NCBI GenBank assembly: GCA_036850595.1
Contig: CM072149.1
Coordinates: forward strand, 720,001-784,000
Direction: 5' to 3'
DNA: 64,000 nt
Origin: Rhyacichthys aspro
Lineage: Eukaryota > Chordata > Actinopteri > Gobiiformes > Rhyacichthyidae
This document shows positions 23,833-36,079 of this stretch, in pieces (position 1 is the first letter of the stretch; every line of letters starts with the position of its first letter). A model generated the notes under the pieces. The model had not been told where the DNA came from. It saw only the letters and a list, made by a program, of their open reading frames with translations, and did no database searches. A program made the position numbers and the translations under genes.

Positions 23833-24648
23833 CACACATGTCAAACTCAAGGCCCAGGGGCCAAATGCGGCCATTTGCAACGTTTTATGTCGCCCTTCAA
23901 CACATCAGGTAGTTTAACAGGTTTTAGATGGATTTGAACAGGTTTTAGATGGATCTGAACAGGTTTTAGTTGAATTTGAACAGGTTTTAGTTAGGTTTTA
24001 GATAGATTTTACTTTCTAAAATCTGTTCAAATCCAAATAAAACCTGTTCAAATCTATCTCAAATCTGTTAAAATCCAACTAAAACCTGTTCAAATCCTAA
24101 AAACTAAAAACAGTTTCCATAAAAAAAGGAAACTGTAAAAGATAACTTTTGCAAGACCCAAATCCAAATAAAACCTGTTTAAATCTATCTCAAATCTGCT
24201 CAAATCCAAGTAAAATCTGTTCAAATCCAACTAAAATCTGTTCAAATCCTAAAAACTAAAACAGTTTTCATTAAAGAAGGAAATTGTAAAAGATAACTTT
24301 TGCACGACCCAAATCCAAATAAAACCTGTTTAAATCTATCTCAAATCTGCTCAAATCCAACTAAAACCTGTTCAAATCCAACTAAAATCTGTTCAAATCC
24401 AACTAAAACCTGTTCAAATCCAACTAAAACCTGTTCAAATCCAACTAAAATCTGTTCAAATCCTAAAAACTAAAAATAGTTTCCATAAAAGAAGGAAATC
24501 GTAAAAGATAACTTTTGTAAGACCCAAATGAAGATGAAATTTCACATTCAAAATTTTATAAAAGCTTCCAAATATCACCATCTTCGGCCCCTGAAAGGAT
24601 TCTTATTAACTATCGTGGCCCCTCACCATTTTGAGTTTGACACCACTG
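23833..24648 (+). mobile_element. Family A hAT-type MITE, copy 3 (longest)
   Basis: Starts CACACATGTCAAACTC, ends GAGTTTGACACCACTG. Flanks GTCTAGAG (23825-23832) and CCCTAGAG (24649-24656) agree at 6 of 8 bases. At 816 bp it is the largest copy. It carries expanded CCAACTAAAACCTGTTCAAA units, some inverted near the left end (AACAGGTTTTAGATGG), and a compound module containing AAACAGTTTCCAT and GTAAAAGATAACTTTTG that occurs three times (near 24093, 24243 and 24457). Confidence 0.85.
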
Positions 24649-24829
24649 CCCTAGAGCTATATTTCTACATGAGGAATGAAGTATAATGACTGTTTATATT
24701 TTCCCAATTTAAGAATGTGGTCTTACAAATCAAGAAATTTCATAAATATATTTTCCTACCAAATGCACGTTCTTTTCACATTTTGGGATTTGATCAAAGT
24801 GTGACGCTACACACATTTATACGTTTTAT

Positions 24830-25150
24830 GCCAGTGTCATCGACCTTCGAGGCGTTGGTCTGGGCACGTCTGACATTGGCCTCCCATTTAGCGTATCATT
24901 GTTTATGAAGAGGAGCCGGCACTTTATCGGAGGCTGTTGGAGGGACAGCTGCTGTGTTTGGCTGTTTACCAGAGGCCTAATAATGACGGCATGAGAGAGA
25001 CATTACCTGTGAGCAGCTGCGTGCTACTGAGCCCAACAATAACTGTCCCGGTCTGAATGGACTCACTAATATTCATTTGGGCTGCCTGGCACACTCGGCC
25101 CATAGCGGTTTGGTTACATTGAGGGAAGTTTATCGACGAAGTGAGAATAA
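24830..25150. promoter_or_regulatory. Candidate conserved non-coding block
   Basis: Balanced, complex sequence with GAGGCCTAATAATGAC near 24972 and ACTCACTAATATTCATTTGG near 25061. No coding or repeat signal. Inferred from texture. Confidence 0.4.
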
Positions 25151-25287
25151 ATGACTAGGTTCACATTCACAGCAGTGTTCCAATATTAAATGCACACTTT
25201 GAATAAGAACTATAAGAATGACAGTCATGTTTGGTTTTTTTTTGCTCATCATTTGTCTTTTAAATGTGTGAGTGCATGTGTTTAATA

Positions 25288-25306
25288 TTTTATTTATTTA
25301 TTTATT

Positions 25307-25363
<57 letters not shown>
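25288..25363. repeat. Compound (TTTA)n-(TTA)n microsatellite
   Basis: TTTA units pass into about 16 TTA units, then T runs. It abuts a minus-oriented LINE-like tail, so it probably grew from that element's A/T-rich 3' end. Confidence 0.92.
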
Positions 25364-25379
25364 GTTTTTTTTGTTTTTT

Positions 25380-25640
25380 TTTTAAATTTATTTAACCTTT
25401 ATTTAGCCAGGTAAGTCAATTGAGAACAAATTCTCATTTACAATGACGACCTGAGACAGCATGAGAGGCACATACAAAATAACAATTAAGTTGAGATACA
25501 AAGACGGAAAATAGCAAAAGCAAGATACACAATTATTATTCTGGAGACATTATATAACAAGAGAGAAAGCAGCATAAACACAGTGATATCTATATACAAG
25601 GTGGATGGCTAAAAACAGGTACAGGTTTTATCATCTTTGT
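25380..25640 (-). mobile_element. LINE-type 3' tail, minus orientation
   Basis: TTTATTTAACCTTTATTTAG, then CCAGGTAAGTCAATTGAGAA and CAAATTCTCATTTACAATGA, is an abundant fish interspersed repeat. On the minus strand it ends CCTGGCTAAATAAAGGTTAAATAAA, closely like the LINE ending at 585-605. Left boundary is clear, right boundary approximate. Confidence 0.6.
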
Positions 25641-25897
25641 GTAACATAAATATATTAAATAAGTCTTGAGTAATATATTTAAATCTACTTCTTGTGGTCC
25701 AGTCATCTCATTCCCCAATTTTTATTTATACTTTCTCATCAATATATTGTGGGTTTCCATTAAATGTATTTTTATCCATAGTTTACTCCGATGCTCGTGT
25801 CGATTCCGTTTATTTTATGTAAAATCTGCTCTTTCTCTGCATTTTTCCACTTCCTGCAAACTGCAAACATTACCATCCTTCATCATTGTGGTTATCA

Positions 25898-26050
25898 AAG
25901 TCAAGTTAAAGAACTTTATTTGTCAAATATGCCATTTAAGCAAGACATACATCACACATCAACGTAACAAACACTCTCTGGTATAAAAATATAAAATAAA
26001 AACATAACTTGGTGGTAATAAAAATAATAATAATGAGATAAATATAAAAA
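25898..26050 (-). mobile_element. LINE-type 3' tail, minus orientation
   Basis: AAGTCAAGTTAAAGAACTTT followed by ATTTGTCA is, on the minus strand, TGACAAATAAAGTTCTTTAAC, a usual end of fish LINE 3'-UTRs. Short and 5'-truncated. Confidence 0.4.
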
Positions 26051-26439
26051 TACACCATTTTATTAACAGGTTTTTGCAATTGTTATTAATAGTATTTGAC
26101 GATTTACTTTAAAAAGTCACACAATTGTTCCCTTCTCATTCTTTCAGTACATAAGCCATATTGACCTCTTGACCCCTGCTGTAAAAACTGCCGCAAAAAG
26201 CTACATATACAGTAAGTACGCTGCTATCATGTGACAAAGATCAAATATGATCTTAGTAGAAGCTACGGTCATCACCAAACTATTATTCATAGTACGCTCT
26301 CATTTCCAGTTCATATGGTGCATCACTGTTCACGCAGTCAAAGCTGGAGAATAACTACTGTCACAAAAGAGAAGAAGGAAGCTGTGAAGTCCAAAAAAGT
26401 GTTTCCAGCTGCAGTGCCCGATAATACCACTATTACTTT

Positions 26440-27200
26440 TCAAACACTTCTTCTTGATGCTGCTGCATGTCAGCCGTTTACAGTATTGGTTTATCCATTT
26501 TGCTTCTCATTTCTCATCTTTACACATGAGTTGAGCGCTGTCCTCCCCCTCCCCACCTTCAGCAGCGTCCTGTGAGAGAGACAGCTGTGAAAACAGTGTG
26601 GAATCTGTGCAACCGGCGAGGAAACCCGCTCCGCGCTCCATCTTCCAATTTTAACCAGATTTTCCAGGGATATTAGAGGGAAACAAAAGCTGGCACATCT
26701 TAGCATCCCGCCGCTCAAAGCTCCACCCGAGAACTTTGATGCGCGCCTCACTCGGAGACACACCACTATTTGGACGCCTTCCTTAAAGTGAGGTGACACT
26801 TTGCTGCTCCATAAATTTGCATTTGTTATATGCATCTTTAGCATAATACATAATAAGAAACCCCTTTAAGATGTGCAGATCTGAAACTGTGAACGTGGCG
26901 TGTTTGTCATGATAAGATTCATTCCACGCGGATCCACAGAGAAACGGGGAGAAAAAGAACTTTGAGCTCACATTACACTTTGAAAGCACTTTTGTTTAAC
27001 TTCTACTTTGATGTCTATCATCACAAAAAGTCATAAATGTGTCGTCTGAACGGAAAAATGGGATGCATTTGTCACGCTGACACTGATACAGAGGCATACT
27101 GATAAGTTTCAGAACGGAAAATGGCACAGCAATCACCCAGCCAGACTCCAAAGCCTCAACAATGGAATGGTTCATTTCAGATCCACACAATTTCAATTAC
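26440..27200. promoter_or_regulatory. Candidate conserved non-coding block
   Basis: Complex, moderately GC-rich sequence with overlapping frames on both strands (26231-26575 plus, 26491-26844 minus, 26783-26989 minus) that lack domains. CTTTAGCATAATACATAATAA near 26835 is homeobox-like. Regulatory role inferred. Confidence 0.33.
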
Positions 27201-28660
27201 GTCTCTTTTCAAAAGCAGAATGCCACCAAACTTTTACCTTTACACTTCACTGACCACTTTGGCCAATATTGATGTTTGTATGTATAATAAGTTAAGTGGC
27301 ATACCCTGTTCAGTAGTCATTTTTCTATAATGTATGTCTTCACTGGATTAAATAAAGGCATTTTTGACAATTTACAAATGTGATTCTTTAAAATTGAGAG
27401 TTACTTCTCCATGAAATCTTTTATTAAGCTCGTTTTGGGCTTTTTGATAGACATAAATTAGACTTTTTCTCAATAATGTCTCATGTAGGACTCCTTTTCT
27501 TGTCTCACTTACTTCTCCCAGTGAATTTTAAGAGAAACACATGAGAAACAGATCAGATAAAACTGAAACTTGATTGAGAATAAAAATGAGAGTCATATTA
27601 TTGTCTCCTGAGCTTTAAGAAAGACAGATTTGAGAAGCAATTTTTTCCTCTGGGATGCTCTGTTGGGATCGTGACAGTAAAGCTATTATTAAAAAAACAG
27701 TTTGTTGATTTGCTTCCACTTTTCATGTTCATGGGATAAAAAGATGTCAATAAGACCAATTCAAAATGCTGCAGTTTTTTATAAATATACTCAAAGAAAC
27801 CTTTGTAGGCATGATTCAGTACTTTATTTGTGATTCAACACCATTGCACTGTCAAAATTGCATTAAACACAAACCTCGTGGCATAAAACAATGAGTCGCT
27901 CTACTGTACTGTAAAGTTTCCGTGTGAATTTTTAGAAAACTGAGAGAACACACTTGCACAGGACACTTTATTCACTTCCAACATTTAGTTCATGGCAATA
28001 AAACTCGTATCTCATGTAGACACACAGCTTGTGTATCATTCTAATGCGTGCATTGCTGAAATACTGTATCTCATTCTGTCATACGGAGCGAAAACATGCT
28101 TCATTTATAGACAATTGCTTTGAGTATTGAGTACTTGCATGATTCAGATCTTTTTTTTTTCCTACTGCTTTGGAGAAATCCCACTCTTTTTATTTACAAC
28201 TTTTTTTTTTAAATTATCATTGAGCTTTCACAAACAGCAAAAGGTGTTGCTTGAGTCAAGGGCATTTTTATTCAATGCATTCACTCAATGTTTCTTGTGA
28301 AAATGAACATTTCTTTGAGAATTTCAGATTTTGTTTTCGAAACTGCACAAGAGCCTACCATAAATAGAGTAATAAACACATCAAAATCTTATCTCATTTG
28401 CCCTTATATTTCTCATATCTGTGATTTCTGTGAGTTCATCTGCTCTTCGTCATCATTTTTTAACAGTTTGTTCTTTTTTTGTTCTTGCAGATGATGCATC
28501 CACATTTTTTGGTTTGTTTTCTGCTTCTGTCTTTTTTCTTCTGCAACAAAAAAAGACGATCTGATCCCTGTCACAGTGACCCGTTGTATAAAATGGACTC
28601 CTCCATTTGTGTATTTGTGTATTCTTTTTAATGTAAGCGCGGCAGTCACACAAAGACAAA
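27201..28660. other. AT-rich intergenic, nothing recognised
   Basis: T- and A-run-rich unique DNA. Frames at 28288-28494 and 28413-28742 are low-complexity; no feature supported. Confidence 0.45.
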
Positions 28661-29240
28661 TCAGTGTAACTTTACTGACGCCGGTGAATAATGTGATTAA
28701 GTCAACGATCTGCCATAAACCACCACTCACTGCGCCGTACACACCTTAAATCAGCTCCAACTAAAAAAAAGACGTCAAACCCCAGCCTTTGCTCATGCCT
28801 CTGGACGTGCACTAGCCTCATTTTATTCCAGTCCATGTATTAAACACAATGTGGGAATAGGTCTGACTGATCTATCCCATCTAATATGCGACTTTCCCTC
28901 CTTTTTTTTGCTCATAAGTTGCAAATGGCTTCATTAAAACAAAAGCAAGACCATAGGGAGCACATAAAACACACTGCTGCTACCTAATATGGTATTTATG
29001 ACCGGGGCTAAATGTAGAGTGAATTAAAGTTTAAAGGATTGCAGTCAGGTAGACGTTTGTGGAGGAATGTCCATTAACAAGATGAAAGCAGAGGGCTGTG
29101 TGCTCGTGCATGCTGTAGGTTTATTCCCCCGCCATTGTGACTCGCACCTACACATCCACCAAGCTTCGTGGTAGGGTAGGCGAAGATCTGCCATGTTTCT
29201 ACAGTGAGGGGGTTGGTCAGGTGGAGGCAGCATTTTAGGG
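28661..29240. promoter_or_regulatory. Possible conserved non-coding sequence
   Basis: Mixed complexity with a GC-richer core at 29040-29240 (CCCCCGCCATTGTGAC near 29126). No coding evidence. Weak candidate. Confidence 0.28.
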
Positions 29241-29343
29241 ACTCGGCATTAATGTCAAAAGTTCTGTGTCTGATGGGATATAATAAATATATTCACTGGT
29301 TTTGATTAGTAAAAGAGTCATAAGTTTCCAACACTGTCTAGAG

Positions 29344-29925
29344 CAGTGGAGACGGTCCGTGAAAGTTAATAAAAATCCTTTCAGAGGCCGAAGATGATGA
29401 GTTTTACAAAAGTTATTTCACAAACAATAATTTCCTACTTTTATGGAAACTGCTTTTAGTTGGATTTTAACAAGTTTTAGTCATATTTGAACAGGTTTTA
29501 GTTGAAATTGGACAGATTTTAGTCAGATTTCAAGAGGTTTTAGTTGAATTTGAACAAGTTTTAGTTAGATTTGAACAGGTTTTAGTTGAAATTGGACAGA
29601 TTTTAGTCAGATTTAAACAGGTTTTAGTTGAATTTGAACAGGTTTTAGTTAGATTTGAACAGGTTTTAGTTGAAATTGGACAGATTTTAGTCAGATTTCA
29701 AGAGGTTTTAGTTGAATTTGGACAGGTTTTAGATGGATTTGGACAGGTTGTAGTTAGATTTGAACAGTTTTTATTTATCTTTGAAGCAAAATCAAATCAA
29801 ACATGTTCAAATTCAATGAATAAAACCTAGTGTCAAAAATATCTCCTTCTAAATGTATTGAAGGGCCACATAAAACATTGCAAAGGGCCGCATTTGGCCC
29901 CTGGGCCTTGAGTTTGACATTTGAG
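29344..29925 (-). mobile_element. Family A hAT-type MITE, copy 4
   Basis: Inverse orientation: begins CAGTGGAGACGGTCC (about 17 bp deleted just inside the end compared with copy 9) and ends GGGCCTTGAGTTTGACATTT. The left flank GTCTAGAG fits the family's target pattern; no matching right duplication was found, so the right end is altered. The 21-bp units form a clear 84-bp higher-order period: TTGAAATTGGACAG starts at 29502, 29586 and 29670. Confidence 0.8.
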
Positions 29926-30239
29926 CAAAAAGTGAATTATTTCTTCTAGACACTATTTTTTTATATAGTTGTAGATTTAGAAAAAGTTTAGTTTGAGAAA
30001 ATGCTTTGTGATTTCCATTTGAATTGTTTTTTTGTTTGTTTTTGTTTTTTTCACTGTCGACCTTTGCTCCACATTTTATCATCACTTCGACTGTCCTGGT
30101 CCCAGTCGAAAGGTGACAGGCAAAGTACAGTATACTATATGGGGACCCCTCATAGTTCACTCAGTGGCTTTTACCTACACGCCCAAAGAAAAACCAACAC
30201 CCTTGTTCACAAATGTACCCAAATAACGACACTGTAATA

Positions 30240-30640
30240 TCATCATGCGTCTCTTAGCCTTTGAAAAGATAAAGCGTCTGGTGGAGAGGAGTGGAGGGAG
30301 GAGGCTGAGGCATGATGCCCAATGCTTATTAGACAACAGGCACGTCTAAATAATCACGAGACATGCTTGGAACCCATTCCACATTCATCAGCTGCCGGAT
30401 TTCCCAGCGGAGACATACACAGGCATGCCTCCGACTAAACCTGGCCGACCTTGTGTGCACTAACGAACACATCACGAAACGAGCCAGGATCTGCTCTCTC
30501 TTCATTTAGCTCTGTTCTGTAGACTTTTGTCTCAGCGTGTTGTGCTTGGTTACGCCGCACTGCACTCAGGAGTCTCACGGATACATCGATCAATTCTAAA
30601 AGGTGGTGTTTACACATGAAGGTTGTTGCGGATTAAAATA
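30240..30640. promoter_or_regulatory. Candidate conserved non-coding block
   Basis: Complex block with CAATGCTTATTAGACAACAG near 30320 and TAAATAATCACGAGAC near 30347. GC-richer than the flanks, no coding or repeat evidence. Inferred. Confidence 0.38.
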
Positions 30641-33099
30641 GAAAAGTGGAATCGCTAAAATATGAAAGAGGGATCAAAGAAATTAAAAAAATAAGCAGGT
30701 TCTCTGGTAAAAACACAAATTAAACTGACAATTAGAGACTTGCTTTCTATATTCTTACATTTGCACCTTTTCAAACTTACCGTTGAACTTTGGTAAATGT
30801 ATAAACAGTGGAAATGAAGCAGTTTATGGCAACACACCAGATTCAAATCCATCTTCTTTGGCAGAATTTCACAGTTTTGCACTGTATTTATTCAATAATA
30901 AGAACCAATAATGTATACATATATAAAAAATAAAAATAAAAAATCAAACAGCTTTAAATCTTCACATTGTACATTCACACAATCATTTCCAGCATCGACT
31001 GAACTGAGTGGAAGACACCACGTCCTATTTAACCAGTTCACTCTAATTCAATGTTTGAGTATTTATGCAAGAATGTAAATGTTTTCCTCTGCTTCATGCT
31101 CATATTCAATAATTCATGATTATGTATGTATATAGAGTCAAACTGATATAGGGTAAGCAAAATACGCTCTAAACAAACCAAAGAAATCATTCTCTTGAAA
31201 ATATATATTCATATATTCTTCTTTAAGTGAGTGTTTGTCTGGCCTACAGCAATCATCACTCAGGTTCAAAGTTGACCCAGATTCTGATTACAAGCTCACA
31301 TGTGAGAGTTTGCTGCATTTTTGATCAAATGTTTGGAAAAGTGGGCACATGAAGTGAACAGCTGCAGTGTGGAGTTGGACTAATTGACCTGTAGAGTTTA
31401 AAGAGTAAAGCAAAGTTTGTTGTTGTTCTATTAAGGCTTTACATGTGACAGAACTGGTCAGTGGGTCTTTGTTCAGACTCAAGCTCAAATATTAGCCATG
31501 CTTTTACATTAAACCCAAATCAGAACCATTTATGACCATTTTAGAATTGATTGTTGTGTTCGCGTTACTTTTATAGGCTACAAGTTTCAACAAGGGATTC
31601 TCTTATCGATTCCTGATAGCTCCGTGTGGCAAAAGTAATCCTATTTGCTTTTTTAGCAACAAACAAGTGCTTTTATTTGTCTTAACACTTTCACTCGAGT
31701 AGCTTAAAGAATCGCAAATTGTATGTAATAAGGAAGGAAAACTGAAAAATAAATCAGATTTCCTTAAATATAGTAAAATAATCTGTAAACAAGATTAAAA
31801 CTATTCTCTTTTTAACAAACTGATGGAAGCCTAGGTAACGTAACAAAAGTGGCTTGCTATGTGGCTAATGCTAATGCTTTCATCCTACCTCTTATCAAAA
31901 AATACAATTATTGCGAGAATATTTATACATATTACAGTGTTTTGTAGAATATTCTTGCTATATATAAGATGCTAGTGATATTTAACATGATATTACCCTG
32001 TTCAGCGGAGGTTACAGTGCTGTTAGCTTGGGTAGTTGTGCGCAGCAGATCTAAAACGTGGCATTCCTGTAGATTAGTATCAATTCTCACCCTTGTTTCA
32101 ACATTGATTTGATTACTACACATATACTTAACTAAAATGTGGATTTGATTTTTGAACATCAAAATAGGTTTTGGATCCATTCTTCACGGATGGTCCTGAG
32201 AAGTCCCCATTTTGCCAGTTTGACTTTGAATGCATCCATTTGACGTTCAAAATCAAAAACTGTGGTTGTTTGTTGAGCAGGTTAAACATGTCACATTGTT
32301 ATGCACATAGCCGAGCCTATTTAACGTGCTGCAAATGGTCGTTGTTTTTGTAAAAAAAAAAAAAGAAAAAAAAAAGGAAGCAGCTCTCAGAACTCCCTTG
32401 AGAAAGATCTCTTTTGAGACTCTGTGCTCCGTGTTCGTCTTATCACGGAGCTACTCAAATATACACAAGTTAAGGGCATGTACTTTCATGTGGTTAATAT
32501 TCGTGTGGTTTATTCACAACATTCAAAACTCTGTTCAGTTCATTTTTCGTCTCACCAGTATTTCTCTGTGAATGACAGTGAGTATTTTACTTTGAGGAAA
32601 AATGGAGGGAAATGGTGAAAACTAGTCAAGCAGGGATTCAGTATATAGCAAATCCTGCATATTATGCCTATAAGGTCAAAGTTCAAGACTGACATGATTA
32701 AATCCAAGTTCTTGCCTGCACAACTTTTCTGAACTCCACCAAATGTACTCTTTCTTTAATCTAATTGTATTCATTTTTATTTTTTCAGTGTTGTAACGAA
32801 GTAAGTTGTGTAAAATACAGACTGTGCTTCAACTTGACGCCGGGGAATGATGCTAAAATATCACTACAGCTCTCTTACATCTTTAGTTTGCTTTCCATAT
32901 TTGGCTAACTACTTCAAGTGTTGATTGGAGCCCATTTTTATATGCTGTCTGTTAATTAAATTTGTTCAGCAGTCCTTGCGTAAAAACGACTGGTGTAATC
33001 ATATTGCTACACACAGATAAAGCAGATTTTTCACAAGTATCATCTTTTGTGCATTGAAGTGGCATAGTGTGGTTTGCCCTTTAAGATACACAGGTGAAG
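30641..33099. other. Long AT-rich intergenic stretch
   Basis: About 2.5 kb of AT-rich unique sequence with short A/T tracts (for example the A-rich run at 32352-32376). No gene, RNA or repeat family recognised. Open frames here are all under 85 codons and featureless. Confidence 0.45.
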
Positions 33100-33720
33100 A
33101 GTAAATATTTGATCTCGAATCCTACTCACCGCATCTTCCGCAGTTGTAATGGCTCACATCCTCACTTCCCTCATCCCACTCTCTGCCACGCTCCCGCGAG
33201 GCTCGCCCACCTTTTTAGCGCACAGATGGGCCGAAAAGGTTTCCCCGCTTCCACGCGACCTGTGTTGAATGTAAGAACGTGTGACACAAAGTGCTCGTGG
33301 TATCATATTTGTTTAAGTGTGACTGGCTGCGTAATGGCACGGCTCCGGTAGCCAGATCACCGCGGGCGCAGCATCGGGGGACAACCTGGGATCACCGCTG
33401 CTGCTGATTTATGCATGAACCATGTGCTCGCCAGCCCAGACAGACGGCCCAGCGTTACCAGAGGAGACATTGTGACAGGGAAACAGCCTATTTCTGTGAT
33501 GCTCAGGGAACGGGGACAACAGGGATGGGACGAGGCCAGCACAAAGAACTTCCGTATTCTCGTGGTGTGCTTGTACCTGTCTATTCCAGCCATCTGTACT
33601 GTGAAATGAGAACAGTTAGCTGCTGGTCTATGGTGGATTCACCATTCCACATGACAATAAACCCCAAGCCCAGACTGGAACATTATCTTCGTTTGCAGTC
33701 ACAGAGTGCCGGTTTAAATC
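33100..33720. promoter_or_regulatory. Candidate conserved non-coding block
   Basis: GC-richer complex block with CCGCGGGCGCAGCATCGGGG near 33361. Overlapping frames on both strands (33357-33593 minus, 33411-33728 plus, 33415-33609 plus) reflect GC content; none has a domain. Regulatory role inferred. Confidence 0.35.
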
Positions 33721-34089
33721 TTTCCTAGCTGCTCGATTGTGTGCACATTCTCTTTAAAATTATTTGGCTTTTTCAACCATTTCCTTCCACACGGGACAAT
33801 ATCCACACACAACGTCGTATGCATCTTAATCGTCAAGTATCTGCTCCATCTTCCCAGACATCTCTGACATTCTCTGTGACAGAGAGAATTAAAAGAAATC
33901 ACAAATTTGATATAGTATTTAATTCCATCAAATCATGGCATCACAATTGGATTTTTTTTTTTTACTTTCTTAATATGTGTGTGCATCCTCAGTATTCAGC
34001 ATGAAGTAATGTGACAACAGCACAAATACAAATACAAAAGCTCTGTCCATAGTATTAAAAATTATTTTTAAATACTGCTTTAATACTGC

Positions 34090-35160
34090 ACAAGAAACCC
34101 ACCATCACAGGACTACAACAGACATCCTGGACCATCCAAACTGTGGTCCTGAAGAACGTAACAGGCCCCTTCGCTTATCGAGCAAATAGATCTGAGGATG
34201 AGGTCAACACTGGACTGCATTTCATCCTGCAACATCTAGACCCTCCAGGGACATACACCAGAAACCTGTTTGTGGAACCCCAACATCTGTCAGTGGATCT
34301 CAAGTTTACTCAGTGATGGAAGCCAGCAGGTGAGGCTGGGAAAGACCACATCAGACGTAGGGACAATAAGCCCCAGCGCCCACCAGGGATGTGTCCTCTC
34401 TCCGTTACTCTCCTAACCTGACTCTGCCAGATAGAACTGCTCCACAGAACATAGTCTGTTTCGCAGTACCATCTGGGAAGGCTCCCGTTGAAAGCGTTTG
34501 CAAAATGGAGGCGCCTTCTGGTAGTTAATTGGATGAAGCACCGACTAGTATCCGCTTAGCATGAGGTTTATTTAACCAATCATAGCAACTATATGACGTG
34601 CCACTCTTTGCGCTTCTTTCAGAGAAGAAATACTCTCTACTTCTGATTCAATAACAGCGGTAACGCTAACGTCTTTTGTCGTAGCCATGTTGATAACAAA
34701 GAGGAGAAGAGAGCGCTAGTTGCTTTGTCAAATTAAAAACCCGCCTCTTCCTGTTAGTGCTGCAACATCATTGGTCAAAAGAGTCCGGTGAGCCCATGGT
34801 TCGACTCAAGCAGTTTACTTGGCGGGATACAAGATGGATTTACAAGAGTTTGGGAAACTCCCAAATCTCCCTTTACACAAATGAATGCATCCCTACGGAC
34901 CCAACTGTGTAGCTTTGCAAGTTTGGAGTTGACACAACAGTCATTGGCCTCATCCAGAACAGGGACGATTCTGCTTACAGAGAGGAGGAGGAGGAGGTTG
35001 TTGTCCTGGTGCAGTCAGCACAACTTAGAGCTCAACACACTCAAGACAGTGGAGATGGTATTGGACTTCCAGAGATATCAGTCAGTGATTCACCACCTTT
35101 CTGTTTTTGGCAGTGTGTCACAAGTGGGGACCTTCAGATTCCTGGGAACTGCCATCTTTC
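34090..35160 (+). pseudogene. LINE reverse-transcriptase remnant, interrupted by an insertion
   Basis: Left part (34090-34413) translates to fragments such as FAYRANRSEDEVNTGLHFIL and HQGCVLSPL, matching the finger/palm region of fish CR1/Rex1-like or L2-like reverse transcriptase (the QG..LSPLL motif). The right part (about 34866-35160) continues in order with VIGLIQNRD, a disrupted LELNTLKTVEMVLDF and FRFLGTAIFQD, which fits the region just after the FADD catalytic box. The catalytic box itself is degraded to KFGVDTT. Stops and frameshifts make it dead. The right end is cut by family A copy 5. Confidence 0.75.
34414..34865. mobile_element. Unclassified insertion within the LINE remnant
   Basis: About 450 bp separate two parts of the LINE that are collinear in the protein: TTACTCTCC on the left, TCTCCCTTTACACAAATG on the right. 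TCTCC occurs on both sides and may be a short target duplication. The insert begins TAACCTGACTCTGCCAGATA; a similar AACCTGGCTCTGCCA occurs near 20520. No transposase and no clear inverted termini, so the class is unknown. Confidence 0.5.
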
Positions 35161-35163
35161 AGG

Positions 35164-35735
35164 ACCCTTGCGGCCCTTTACATTGTTTCATTTGGCCCTC
35201 CAATACATTTGATAGATAATCTTTTTGGGCCTTTCTCATTAATCAGAAACAAAAAGCACTAAACTATTCTAAAGGTATGCCACTTTAAAAAGAGACAAAA
35301 TGACACTAAACATGGGTAACCACTTAAAAAGCCAAAAAATGGGGCTTAAAATAAGGGCAAAGTGGCTCAAATTGAAATTGGAGTAAATTCACAAATTGAT
35401 TTGGGGTTTTATTTGGATTTGAACTAACTTTATTTCTGGAATTCTTGTTCTGAACAGGTTTTATACAGATTTGGACAAGATTTAGTTGGACTTCAACAGG
35501 TTTTATTTGGATTGGAAGAATCTTAAGTTGGATCTAAATAGGTTTTAGTTGGTTTCTTACAGGTTTTAAATGGATTTGAACAGGTTTTAGATGCAATTCA
35601 CAAAATGATGCATGAAAATAAGGCAGAAATGGAGGAATACAGAAATAATTAAAGATGAATAACACAATCTTCGGCACCTAAAAGGATTCTTATTTACTAT
35701 AGCGGCCCTTTACCAGTTTGAGTTTGACACCATGG
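35164..35735 (+). mobile_element. Family A MITE, copy 5 (left end lost, hybrid interior)
   Basis: Enters within the family at CTTGCGGCCCTTTACATTG, the first about 30 bp being lost at the junction with the LINE, and ends TTGAGTTTGACACCATGG, with CTTTAAAC following. The interior first matches copy 8 (AAAGCACTAAACTATTCTAAAG and ACAAAATGACACTAAACA on the same polarity), then shows a degenerate GGTTTTA minisatellite, then returns to copy-8-like TTCACAAAATGATGC. It therefore contains both interiors. Confidence 0.75.
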
Positions 35736-36079
35736 CTTTAAACAGTTAAACAGAGCTGATCTAAAACAACCATGTATTCTATATAGCTTATCATTATACA
35801 GTATATCGTCTCTTTTAGTCTATTTAAGCCTGTGTTTAAGTCTATTTCTAATTATAATTATCTAGCACCAGAATGACAATGATTCCTTTACATTTGAAAA
35901 AGAGCCTAAACATAGAGAACTTTGACCTTTGACTCACAGCAGATGCCACAGCACTCAGTAGATTTTGCAGAACAAAAAGGTGCTGCTCCCAGAAAGAAGT
36001 CGAAAAAATATACATCGTAAATTTGAATTGCATGACAAAATAAGAATAAGACAGATGTGGCTTGGACTAAATAATGAAC

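Noticed and set aside
23833..24648. CRISPR-like array of regularly spaced repeats
   Set aside because: Units are contiguous 21-bp minisatellite repeats without unique spacers, inside a eukaryotic MITE.
28413..28742. 109-codon minus-strand frame rich in Lys and Gln
   Set aside because: Low-complexity product of T/TTC-rich DNA; overlaps a second frame on the same strand and has no domain.
34788..35219. 143-codon plus-strand frame as a possible host gene
   Set aside because: It joins the unknown insertion, frames of the LINE remnant (LELNTLKTVEMVLDF) and the start of family A copy 5; it is a chance fusion across repeats.
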